Shown here: positions 1-6,737 of the stretch, piece after piece
Layout of the letters: each line of letters starts with the position of its first letter
How positions within the stretch are numbered: the stretch's first letter is position 1
Source: Anaerolineales bacterium
Lineage (GTDB): Bacteria; Chloroflexota; Anaerolineae; Anaerolineales; Villigracilaceae
Assembly (NCBI GenBank): GCA_025966435.1
Contig: JAICRQ010000120.1
Span: 1 to 8,763, forward strand
DNA length: 8,763 bases
Direction of reading: 5' to 3'
The notes under the pieces: model-generated
What the model was told of the DNA's origin: nothing
Seen by the model: the letters and a program-made list of their open reading frames with translations, nothing else
The model's database searches: none
Translations under genes and position numbers: made by a program

Positions 1-1130
1 CTCAGGATCTCAACCTGCTTCAAAAAGAATTTGGGTTTGCTCTCGACCCGGAACGTTACGTGGATTCGCTGACGGTGGGGGAGCGCCAGCAACTCGAGAT
101 CATGCGCCTGTTATTTCTAAACGCGCGTGTTTTTATCCTCGACGAACCGACCACCGGAATCAGCGCGGCACAGAAACGAAAACTATTCGACACGCTGAAA
201 AAACTCCCGGAACAGGCAATTACTACAATATTCGTTTCGCATAAATTGGAAGATGTGGAAGATCTATGCGATCAGGTGGCAGTGCTGCGACAGGGGAAAC
301 TTGTTGGTGAAATGCGAAAGCCATTCGACGCGAAAAAACTGGTGGGGATGATGTTTGGCAAGGAAGTGCCGCTCGCGGCGAAGCAGAACGCCAGTCAGGA
401 AAAAAGCGTATTAAGTGTGCATGATGTTTCGTTGGAGGATACACGCCTTAAACTCAAAGATGTCAGTTTTGAAGCCTGCGCGGGCGAAGTGATCGGGCTT
501 GCTGGCATGGAAGGCAGCGGTCAGGATCTGTTCCTGCGCGCCTGCGCGGGCTTGACTCGCACCGTAGCGGGAAACGTCACAGTGAGCGGGAGTGATCTTA
601 CCGGTAAACCCTATCATGTATATAAAAAGCATGGTGTCGAATATTTGCCCGCCGCGCGTCTGGAAGAAGGGCTCGTGCCGGGGCTGTCGCTGGCGGACCA
701 CTTTACGCTTGCGGAAGAACAGCAGGGTATGTTCATTAACCGCGAACGTGGGCGCAAGCTGGCAGAGGAAAGAATCAAGTCCTTCAATATCAAAGGCACA
801 CCTCTCAGCCCAGTAGAGTCGCTTTCGGGAGGCAACCAGCAGCGAGCTCTGCTTTCTCTGCTTCGTGATCCCCTGTCGTTGATTCTGGTCGAACATCCCA
901 CGCGAGGGTTGGATATCGAATCGGTGATCTACATCTGGGGAAAACTAAAAGAGCGTTGTAAAACAGGCACCGCGATTCTCTTTATATCGTCTGATCTGGA
1001 AGAAATTTTGCAGTACAGTGACCGCGTGCTGGTTTTCTTTAACGGAAAAGTCTCACAGCCATTGGATGCTTCGAGGACGACCGTGCAGCAATTAGGCGAA
1101 TTGATTGGCGGGAAGGGCTGGGCTTCATGA
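1..1130 (+). CDS. Nucleoside/simple-sugar ABC importer, double ATP-binding subunit (5' partial)
   Basis: This is the energy-coupling subunit of a BMP/nucleoside-type ABC importer, with two ATPase domains in one chain (COG3845 type, like YufO/NupO or RbsA-type ATPases). The frame is open to the window edge, with the first full codon at position 3, so the N-terminus and Walker A of domain 1 lie outside. The GTG at 60 sits inside the LTVGERQQ signature and is not a real start. Domain 1 shows that signature (about 66-92), an intact Walker B ILDEPT (about 135-152) and the switch His at 240-242. Domain 2 has a Walker A-like GMEGSGQD (504-527), signature LSGGNQQR (822-845) and PTRGLD after the Walker B position. 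In domain 2 the Walker B Asp-Glu pair is Glu-His (891-896) and the switch His is replaced (SSDLEE), so site 2 looks weakened. Degeneracy of domain 2 is common in this family. The stop overlaps the next start by 4 bases, which indicates an operon. The substrate is inferred and could be purine nucleosides or another small ligand. Confidence 0.9.
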   Translation, partial: QDLNLLQKEFGFALDPERYVDSLTVGERQQLEIMRLLFLNARVFILDEPTTGISAAQKRKLFDTLKKLPEQAITTIFVSHKLEDVEDLCDQVAVLRQGKLVGEMRKPFDAKKLVGMMFGKEVPLAAKQNASQEKSVLSVHDVSLEDTRLKLKDVSFEACAGEVIGLAGMEGSGQDLFLRACAGLTRTVAGNVTVSGSDLTGKPYHVYKKHGVEYLPAARLEEGLVPGLSLADHFTLAEEQQGMFINRERGRKLAEERIKSFNIKGTPLSPVESLSGGNQQRALLSLLRDPLSLILVEHPTRGLDIESVIYIWGKLKERCKTGTAILFISSDLEEILQYSDRVLVFFNGKVSQPLDASRTTVQQLGELIGGKGWAS

Positions 1131-2179
1131 GAACAATAATGACAAAAAACAGCCGTTGGATGAATGCCGGATTTCAGATTGCCGCTTTGGTTCTGGCTTT
1201 GTTGTTTACAACGCTGATTTTGCTTGCAGCAGGGGCACCTCCTCTCGAGGCGTATCAAAATATCATCACAGGCGCTTTCGGCTCACTCAGGAAATTTTCT
1301 GATGTGCTGGTTTCCTGGATTCCCCTGCTGCTGGTCAGTGCCGGATTATTGGTCACATTCGCAACTGGCTTGTGGAATATCGGCGTGGAGGGACAGATCA
1401 CGCTCGGTGCAATTGCGACCACGTGGGTCCTGCGCGAGCTGCAAGATACGAGTCTGTCCCCTTCCTTAATTCTCTTCCTTGCGATCGTGGCAGGGATGCT
1501 GGGCGGCGCACTCTGGGCGGCACTGGCAGGCGTTCTCAAAACCTTCGGCGGTGTGAACGAGATTTTTGGCGGACTTGGGCTGAACTTCGTCGCCACTGCT
1601 CTGACGGTCTATCTGATCTTCGGTCCATGGAAACGCCCGGGTGTCGCCTCGATGAGCGGAACAGAACCGTTTGACGAAGCACTGCATTTATATTTGTTTC
1701 CGGAACTGCGGCTCAGTCCCTGGGCACTGGTCATTGCAATTGTCGCAATAGTTATTGTTTATTTCCTTTTGCAGGGCACCTATTTTGGTCTGCGGCTGAA
1801 GGCGGTTGGTAAGAATTTCCGCGCGGCGTATAGGTTAGGGATTCCCACCTGGCAATACATGATGTCCTCCTTCCTCATTTGCGGTGCGCTTGCCGGTATC
1901 GCGGGAGCCTTGCAGGTCACCGCCGTCTATTACCGGTTGATTCCGTCCATCTCCAGCGGCTATGGATATCTGGGATTAATGGTGGCGATGCTAGTCAATT
2001 ATCAAGCCATCTGGGCGGCACCCATTGCACTTTTCTTCGCGGCGCTCAATATCGGCAGTATTCAATTGCCGATCGTGCTCAAACTCGACTCATCTCTTTC
2101 CGGTGTTTTGCAGGGAATGCTGGTGCTCTTTGTCCTGATTATGGAAGGCATCCGGCAACGCATCTCCCAGCGTATATGA
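1127..2179 (+). CDS. Nucleoside-type ABC importer permease, YufP/NupP-like
   Basis: This 350-residue integral membrane protein is the first of two transmembrane subunits of the importer (BPD_transp_2 family, COG4603 type). The N-terminus has one hydrophobic helix (about residues 12-32), followed by many hydrophobic segments. The family hallmark is the GLWNIGVEGQITLG stretch at residues 81-94, close to the usual GLFNIGAEGQ motif. A second family-like region, AAYRLGIPTWQYMMSSFLICG, sits in the last third and is the expected coupling loop that contacts the ATPase. The length is normal. The ATG at 1127 is preferred over the ATG at 1139 because it gives the ATGA overlap with the ATPase gene and has GGAAGG (1111-1116) upstream. 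It should pair with the next gene product to form a heterodimeric channel in the cytoplasmic membrane. The transported compound cannot be told from this sequence. Confidence 0.92.
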   Translation: MRTIMTKNSRWMNAGFQIAALVLALLFTTLILLAAGAPPLEAYQNIITGAFGSLRKFSDVLVSWIPLLLVSAGLLVTFATGLWNIGVEGQITLGAIATTWVLRELQDTSLSPSLILFLAIVAGMLGGALWAALAGVLKTFGGVNEIFGGLGLNFVATALTVYLIFGPWKRPGVASMSGTEPFDEALHLYLFPELRLSPWALVIAIVAIVIVYFLLQGTYFGLRLKAVGKNFRAAYRLGIPTWQYMMSSFLICGALAGIAGALQVTAVYYRLIPSISSGYGYLGLMVAMLVNYQAIWAAPIALFFAALNIGSIQLPIVLKLDSSLSGVLQGMLVLFVLIMEGIRQRISQRI

Positions 2180-2186
2180 GGCAGCG

Positions 2187-3185
2187 ATGGATTCCACTAC
2201 ACTGATCATCGGACTAGCAAGTATTTTTGCCGCTGCTGCGCCGGTCGTCTTTGCTGTGATGGGCGAGACGTTATCTGAGCGGGCAGGCGTGATCAATCTC
2301 TCGATGAATGGAACCATTCTGCTCTCTGCAATGGGAAGCTTCGCCGTCGCGGTGCGGACGGAAAGCCTGTTCCTTGGTTTCCTGACGGGTATGCTCATCG
2401 GAGCTATCGTTGCCCTGATCGTCGCATTTTCCTCCATTACATTGAAACAATCGCAAGTCGCTGTCGGGTTTGTCCTCGCACTTGTCTGCCGGGATCTTTC
2501 TTACTTTCTTGGGAATCCGGTCATGGGGTTGGCGGGTCCGAGATTGCCGGGCTGGTCCATTCCTGGTTTGGAAGCGATTCCGGTCATCGGCACTTTGTTC
2601 TTTCGGCATGACGTGATGACATATTTGAGTTTCCTCATCATCGGTTTGTCCTGGGTATGGATTTTCCGTACCCGTCCCGGTCTGATGCTGCAGGGAATCG
2701 GCGAACGCCCCGCGGCGGCGTTTGTGCGCGGGGCGAACGTCAATCTCATGCGTTACGTCTATACTGTGCTTGGAGGGGCGATCATTGGTCTGGCAGGGCC
2801 AACTTATTCTTTGAGCGTCAAGGCGGGCTGGAAAGGCACGATCTCCGGACTGGATGGGATCGGCTGGATTGCCTTGGCAATCACGATCTTTGGCGGGTGG
2901 AATCCCTTGCGCGCCGCGTTTGGCGCATATCTTTTTTCTTTCTTACAGTGGCTGGGGCTTGTACTTCAGCCGAGCCTTCCGAATATCCCCTCGCAGGTGC
3001 TGCAGGTCGCACCCTTCCCCTTGATGATTTTGACACTGTTATTGGTAAACATCGGAAATGCGGAATGGGTAGAACGGACTTTGGCTTCCCTGCCTGAGCC
3101 CACACGTCGCTTCTTTGCGCGAGCCTTCCGTACCATGCGCGCCTCGCCCCCTGCCGCTCTAGGCGTGCCGTTTGAAAGAGATTAA
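2187..3185 (+). CDS. Nucleoside-type ABC importer permease, YufQ/NupQ-like
   Basis: This 332-residue membrane protein is the second permease subunit (COG1079 type, like YufQ/NupQ). Diagnostic stretches are ERAGVINLSMNG at residues 31-42, where most relatives have a Glu-Gly ending (GLEG) and this one has Asn-Gly, and GWIALAITIFGGWNP starting at residue 226, which is very typical of the family. Hydrophobic segments alternate through the protein up to about residue 288. The tail of roughly 35 residues after the last helix is cytoplasmic-looking and Arg-rich. A GAGG (2178-2181) that straddles the stop of the preceding gene lies 5 bases before this ATG, a good ribosome binding site that supports both the start and translational coupling. 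It ends the three-gene transport cluster, because the next gene is separated by 122 bases. The matching substrate-binding lipoprotein is not seen. Confidence 0.92.
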   Translation: MDSTTLIIGLASIFAAAAPVVFAVMGETLSERAGVINLSMNGTILLSAMGSFAVAVRTESLFLGFLTGMLIGAIVALIVAFSSITLKQSQVAVGFVLALVCRDLSYFLGNPVMGLAGPRLPGWSIPGLEAIPVIGTLFFRHDVMTYLSFLIIGLSWVWIFRTRPGLMLQGIGERPAAAFVRGANVNLMRYVYTVLGGAIIGLAGPTYSLSVKAGWKGTISGLDGIGWIALAITIFGGWNPLRAAFGAYLFSFLQWLGLVLQPSLPNIPSQVLQVAPFPLMILTLLLVNIGNAEWVERTLASLPEPTRRFFARAFRTMRASPPAALGVPFERD

Positions 3186-3193
3186 TCGCAGCA

Positions 3194-3285
3194 AAACAAA
3201 AGCCCGATCAAGTTGTAGGAGAGGATTTGACGCGAAATAGTTAGGACAGATATAGAAACATTCTTTTACAACTTTGATCTTGTTT
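3194..3285. repeat. Long imperfect inverted repeat in intergenic spacer
   Basis: GATCAAGTTGTA (3206-3217) is the reverse complement of TACAACTTTGATC (3267-3279) except for one extra T. The pairing can continue inward with wobble pairs (about 3218-3223 with 3261-3266). It can also resume outward after a six-base bulge, with AAACAA (3194-3199) pairing with TTGTTT (3280-3285). The loop is about 37 bases, so this is not a classic terminator and there is no clean U-tract after a GC-rich stem. The loop encloses a candidate promoter. It could be a paired operator, a processing hairpin or the remnant of a miniature mobile element. Confidence 0.5.
3227..3256 (+). promoter_or_regulatory. Candidate sigma70-type promoter for the thioesterase gene
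   Basis: TTGACG (3227-3232) is followed after 18 bases by TATAGA (3251-3256). Both are close to the -35 and -10 consensus. The expected start point is near 3263, giving a leader of roughly 45 bases before the ATG at 3308. The element lies inside the loop of the inverted repeat. An alternative -10, TATAAA (3285-3290), has only the badly spaced TTTACA (14 bases) upstream, so it is less likely. This is a match by eye only. Confidence 0.4.
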
Positions 3286-3293
3286 ATAAACTC

Positions 3294-3298
3294 AGGAG
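3294..3298 (+). promoter_or_regulatory. Shine-Dalgarno site AGGAG for the thioesterase gene
   Basis: AGGAG ends 9 bases before the ATG at 3308. It is the strongest ribosome binding site in the window and fixes that ATG as the start. It lies just beyond the right end of the inverted repeat, so folding of the leader could influence its access (inference). Confidence 0.7.
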
Positions 3299-3307
3299 TG
3301 GAATTCC

Positions 3308-4144
3308 ATGACTAAAATCTTTACTCGTACATTCCGCGTGCGTTGGGCAGAGCTGGATGCCAGTAGTACAGTGAGTCCCGCGAATTACTTGCGGTACCTG
3401 ATGGAAACTGCCTGGGATTGGGGCGATGCGGTGGGTTTAGGAGTGAATGATAGCCAAACGTTGGATCTGTTCTGGGTGATTCGCGAGACCGAGATTCGTT
3501 TCCTGCGACCACTGCGTCACCACGATGTCTTCGACTTTACCATTTGGCTGGTCAACTGGCAGAGGGTCCGTGGCACGCGTTGTTTTGAGCTCAAACTCAA
3601 AGATGGCGGTGATGTGATCGCGCAGGGTACACAAGAGGTTGTTAGCATGGATGTGAAAACGGGGCGGCCCATGAGTTTGCCTGAACATGTTATTGATAGA
3701 TTTCGGTTGGAAAACCCGCGCGTGTTCCCATTCGAACGCTTTCCCAGGATCTCGTCTGTAGAAGCTCCATACGTAATGCAGCGCCAGGTGGAATCCATGG
3801 ATCTGGACCTGTATGAGCACGTCAACAACGCTGTGTACATCCATTACGCGGAAGAAGCTGTCGCACAAGCCTTTTTTGCTCAGGAATGGTCTCCTGCAAA
3901 ACTTTCTGAACATCATCTCGCGGTTCTCACGCGGCGGGCACATATTCAGTACTTATCGCTGGCATCGTGGGGAGAAACATTGAATATTTCCACACAAATA
4001 CTGGACGTTAAAGACACAGGTGGCTCGCGCTATGTCAGCATGACCCGAGCCGATGGCACCCCCGTGGCGGCATGCATTCTAGATTGGGAACTCGTGGACC
4101 GTAAGAGCGGCGAAGTGCGGCCTCTGCCAGAGGGGTTGTGTTGA
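3308..4144 (+). CDS. Double-hotdog acyl-ACP (or acyl-CoA) thioesterase, FatA-like
   Basis: This 278-residue soluble protein has two tandem hotdog domains, the layout of FatA/FatB-type acyl-ACP thioesterases that release free fatty acids from the acyl carrier protein. Domain 1 begins with RWAELDASSTVSPANYLRYL (residues 12-31), which resembles the YbgC/4HBT and FatA starts, with Asp17 at the usual hotdog acidic position. VVSMDVKTGRPMSLPEHV, just before mid-protein, is strongly reminiscent of the family's VDxxTGRPxxLP segment. Domain 2 contains DLDLYEHVNN (165-174), equivalent to the DxNxHVNN active-site helix of plant enzymes, but the catalytic Asn position is Tyr169. The later Glu-Cys region also appears replaced (about Leu218-Ala219). 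Substrate and chain length are therefore uncertain, and either half could carry the active site. The ATG is set by AGGAG 9 bases upstream. The gene appears to be monocistronic, between two regulatory-looking spacers. There is no signal peptide, so it should be cytoplasmic. Confidence 0.8.
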   Translation: MTKIFTRTFRVRWAELDASSTVSPANYLRYLMETAWDWGDAVGLGVNDSQTLDLFWVIRETEIRFLRPLRHHDVFDFTIWLVNWQRVRGTRCFELKLKDGGDVIAQGTQEVVSMDVKTGRPMSLPEHVIDRFRLENPRVFPFERFPRISSVEAPYVMQRQVESMDLDLYEHVNNAVYIHYAEEAVAQAFFAQEWSPAKLSEHHLAVLTRRAHIQYLSLASWGETLNISTQILDVKDTGGSRYVSMTRADGTPVAACILDWELVDRKSGEVRPLPEGLC

Positions 4145-4155
4145 TGGTGTAGAGA

Positions 4156-4184
4156 AGACCTGTCAGGTCTACCCTGGCAGGGTA
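4156..4184. repeat. Two abutting 15-base palindromes
   Basis: AGACCTGTCAGGTCT (4156-4170) and TACCCTGGCAGGGTA (4170-4184) are each perfect 7-base inverted repeats around a single central base. They share the T at 4170. Both have the core CCTG-N-CAGG. No U-tract follows, so they are not a terminator. They could be operator sites for a dimeric regulator, or a dispersed REP-like element of the type frequent between genes in some bacteria. Confidence 0.75.
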
Positions 4185-4188
4185 CAAT
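4160..4188 (+). promoter_or_regulatory. Candidate promoter of the thrC operon, overlapped by palindromes
   Basis: CTGTCA (4160-4165) is a 4 of 6 match to the -35 consensus. TACAAT (4183-4188) is a 5 of 6 match to the -10 consensus, with the ideal 17-base spacing. The first palindrome covers the -35 and the second fills the spacer, an arrangement expected of repressor operators. The predicted start near 4195 would leave about 20 bases before the ATG. The match is by eye and the -35 is weak. Confidence 0.35.
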
Positions 4189-4215
4189 TGGGGCGAGAAG
4201 AAAGAAATCACCCGA

Positions 4216-5484
4216 ATGACAAAATTCATTGGTTATCGCTGTTCCTTATGTGGAGAGCAGTATTCTCCAACCGATGTCACTTATACGTGCCCAAAGGATG
4301 GGGGAAATCTGGACGTGGTCTTGGACTATGATTTGATCAAAAGCAAATACAAGCCGGAGGATATCCTCTCGCGGACAGATCCATCGCTCTGGCGATTCCT
4401 GCCGCTTTTGCCGGTGACGCCTCCCGAAGGGAATGCGACGCCGCTACACGCCGCGGGCGGAACTCCGGTCTTTGGGCTCAATCGCCTTGCAAAGAGGCTC
4501 GGTTTAACGAACGTGTGGCTCAAGGACGAGTCACGCAACCCGACTGCTTCGTTCAAGGACCGCGCATCGGCAATCGTTGTGGCGCGGGCATGCGAGATCA
4601 AGGCAGATGTGGTCGTAACCGCCTCTACAGGCAATGCCGGTGCGGCACTGGCAGGGATGTCTGCGGCAGTGGGGCAAAAGGCGATCATCTTCGCGCCCAG
4701 GTCTGCGCCACAGGCGAAGGTCGCGCAGTTACTGGTGTTTGGGGCAAAGGTCATCTTGATCGATGGAACCTATGACGACGCTTTCGATCTGACGGTCAAA
4801 GCTGCGGACGAGTTTGGCTGGTATTGTCGCAACACAGGCTACAATCCCTTCACAGCGGAAGGAAAAAAGACGGCTGCGCTGGAGATCTGGGAGTGGTGGA
4901 AGCATACCCATCAGAAATGGCACGAGCAGATAGGAATAGACGTGGATCACGCGCCGCTGACGATTTTTGTCTCCGTTGGGGATGGCAATATCATTTCGGG
5001 TATCCACAAAGGTTTCAAGGATTTGTATCAGCTGGGCTGGCTGCCACGTATCCCGCGTCTCATTGGGGTGCAGGCAGAAGGCTCTGCTGCGGTCTCGAAC
5101 GCTTTCCACGCAGGGACCGAGACGATCACGCCCGTCGCTGCGAAGACGCTTGCCGACTCGATCGCCGTGGCTTTTCCGCGTGATGGTGTGCGGGCGGTGC
5201 GTGCCGCGAAGGACACAGGCGGAACATACGTTAATGTATCAGATGATGAGATTCTCAAGGCACTTACACAACTGGGGACAGTGGGCGTCTTTGCAGAGCC
5301 AGCCGGGGCAGCCGCGTATGCCGGGCTGGTCAAGGCGGCAGGTTCCGGCCTGGTGGGAAGCGAAGACCCAATCCTGGTGTTAAATACAGGGAGCGGACTG
5401 AAGGATGTGCCTGCGGCGATGAAGGCTGTGGGGTCCGCCCCGATCATCGAACCCACCCTGGAGGCTGTGAAGCAGTTGTTATGA
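4216..5484 (+). CDS. thrC: Threonine synthase
   Basis: This is a 422-residue PLP enzyme of fold type II that converts O-phosphohomoserine to threonine, the last step of threonine synthesis, in the cytoplasm. The N-terminus is a zinc-ribbon-like module with Cys9, Cys12 and Cys25. The usual fourth Cys is replaced by Asp28 (CPKDGGNL). The catalytic core includes NPTASFKDRA with the PLP-binding Lys114, the TASTGNAGAALAG phosphate-binding loop, and a C-terminal NTGSGLKD typical of threonine synthase. The length fits the family's ThrC-like class with an N-terminal extension. Cysteate synthase and threonine dehydratase are close relatives, but the N-terminal ribbon and the C-terminal GSGLKD favour threonine synthase. 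The start is ATG 4216. No good Shine-Dalgarno is near it (GAGAAG is about 15 bases away), but no better start exists. The stop overlaps the next start by ATGA, making it the first gene of a coupled operon. Confidence 0.9.
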   Translation: MTKFIGYRCSLCGEQYSPTDVTYTCPKDGGNLDVVLDYDLIKSKYKPEDILSRTDPSLWRFLPLLPVTPPEGNATPLHAAGGTPVFGLNRLAKRLGLTNVWLKDESRNPTASFKDRASAIVVARACEIKADVVVTASTGNAGAALAGMSAAVGQKAIIFAPRSAPQAKVAQLLVFGAKVILIDGTYDDAFDLTVKAADEFGWYCRNTGYNPFTAEGKKTAALEIWEWWKHTHQKWHEQIGIDVDHAPLTIFVSVGDGNIISGIHKGFKDLYQLGWLPRIPRLIGVQAEGSAAVSNAFHAGTETITPVAAKTLADSIAVAFPRDGVRAVRAAKDTGGTYVNVSDDEILKALTQLGTVGVFAEPAGAAAYAGLVKAAGSGLVGSEDPILVLNTGSGLKDVPAAMKAVGSAPIIEPTLEAVKQLL

Positions 5485-6737
5485 AAGAGACCTGGAGTAC
5501 TCCCTTTCGCTATATTGTCGGGATCATCAGCTTTGTGTTGTTTGTCGCGTTCCTGATTTACGCGCGAGATGCCGTGACGAATTTAGCCATCGCAGCCTTC
5601 GTGGCATATCTTATCAACCCGGCTGTGGTGTATCTGACAACGCGAACCCGCGTGGCTCGCGTGGCGGCGGTGAACCTGGTGTTTTTTTCTGCGGTCATTC
5701 TTCTGATCGGTCTGCCTGCCACGCTGCTGCCGATCTTTGCGGATGAAGCACAGATCATCATCGAAGATCTGCTGAACCTGGCAAACCAGCTGCGCCAGAC
5801 GCTTTCAAGTCCCATCCGTATTGGGGGTCTGGTCTTTCATCTGGAGGAATGGGGACAATCCATTTTTCAGGTGCAGGACGCCGTTTTATCACCGATCCCC
5901 GAGCAGTTTCTTCAGCTTCTCGAAACAACGTCGGTGGGTGTGCTCTGGTTCCTGGTGATTCTGGTGAGTGTGCATCTGTTTCTATCACAGTGGCCCGCCA
6001 TGCGCGACTGGTTGATCAACCTCGCGCCGCCTCAATATCGGCCTGAAATGCAGGAGTTATACAGCCGCGTCAAACGGGTTTGGATGGCGTACCTGAGAGG
6101 GCAGATCGTGTTGATGGTCATCGTCGGGGTTGTGTTTACGATAGCGTGGCTGATTTTGGGAATTCCCGGCGCACTTGCTCTGGGCGTTATCGCAGGGCTC
6201 TTCACGCTCGTTCCCGATGTGGGTCCGTTCCTGGCAATGGTCCTGGCTGCAGGGGTTGCCTTGCTCGAAGGTTCTACCTGGATCCCGCTTTCGAACCTCT
6301 GGGTGACCGGTATCGTGCTCGTTGTCTATCTGGTTCTGATCAATCTCAAGAATTTCTTTCTGCGTCCCTACATTATGGGACGCAGTGTACACATGAACGA
6401 AGCCCTGGTGTTCATTGCGATTATTATTGCCACCATCCTGCAAGGGATTCTGGGCGCATTGCTGGTCGTACCTGTGCTGGCGTCATTCATTGTGATCGGC
6501 GGTTATATTCAACGCCGCGTGCTTGGCCTCCCACCCTTTGAAGATGACGGCACCAAACAGTTCGCTGCGCCGGTCGAATATCAGGCACCGCGCCGTAAGT
6601 GGAGCCGCAAGGAAAGGCGATCACGTTTGGGAAAAGTGCCAGACTCAAGGGTGATTGAGCCCAAACCGGTATTGGTCAATGATCCGCCTCCGCCCTCGCC
6701 TGAAGAATTAACTGTGGAAGAAAAGCCTCAAGAATGA
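5481..6737 (+). CDS. AI-2E family transporter (permease)
   Basis: This 418-residue polytopic membrane protein belongs to the AI-2E/PerM/YdiK/TqsA family (PF01594). Hydrophobic helices near the N-terminus (about residues 10-27, 30-50, 58-85) are followed by an amphipathic soluble stretch (about 86-148). A helix at about 150-170 and a block of helices from about 208 to 345 follow, the usual family pattern. The PDVGPFLAM motif (from residue 245) matches the family's conserved Pro-x-x-Gly-Pro. After the last helix ([11 protein letters not shown]) comes a tail of about 75 residues, with a basic cluster ([12 protein letters not shown]) then a proline-rich and acidic end. Such tails vary between members. 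Family members export or pass small molecules or ions, and only a few have known substrates (TqsA with autoinducer-2), so no substrate is assigned. It overlaps both neighbours by ATGA, which suggests translational coupling to thrC and the glycosyltransferase. Confidence 0.88.
   Translation: MKETWSTPFRYIVGIISFVLFVAFLIYARDAVTNLAIAAFVAYLINPAVVYLTTRTRVARVAAVNLVFFSAVILLIGLPATLLPIFADEAQIIIEDLLNLANQLRQTLSSPIRIGGLVFHLEEWGQSIFQVQDAVLSPIPEQFLQLLETTSVGVLWFLVILVSVHLFLSQWPAMRDWLINLAPPQYRPEMQELYSRVKRVWMAYLRGQIVLMVIVGVVFTIAWLILGIPGALALGVIAGLFTLVPDVGPFLAMVLAAGVALLEGSTWIPLSNLWVTGIVLVVYLVLINLKNFFLRPYIMGRSVHMNEALVFIAIIIATILQGILGALLVVPVLASFIVIGGYIQRRVLGLPPFEDDGTKQFAAPVEYQAPRRKWSRKERRSRLGKVPDSRVIEPKPVLVNDPPPPSPEELTVEEKPQE

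Noticed and set aside
60..62. GTG as a start codon of the first gene
   Set aside because: The same frame is open back to the window edge and the GTG lies in the ATPase signature region, so the true start is upstream of the window.
3186..3307. Rho-independent terminator after the ABC importer genes
   Set aside because: The inverted repeat has a very long loop and AT-rich arms and lacks a following T-run, so no standard terminator can be supported.
3437..3943. Open frame of 168 codons on the - strand inside the thioesterase gene
   Set aside because: There is no domain-like pattern, and it is fully covered by the well-supported + strand gene.
4156..4184. Terminator of the thioesterase gene formed by the two palindromes
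   Set aside because: The hairpins would be short (6-base stems with 3-base loops) and are followed by CAATTGGGG rather than a T-run.
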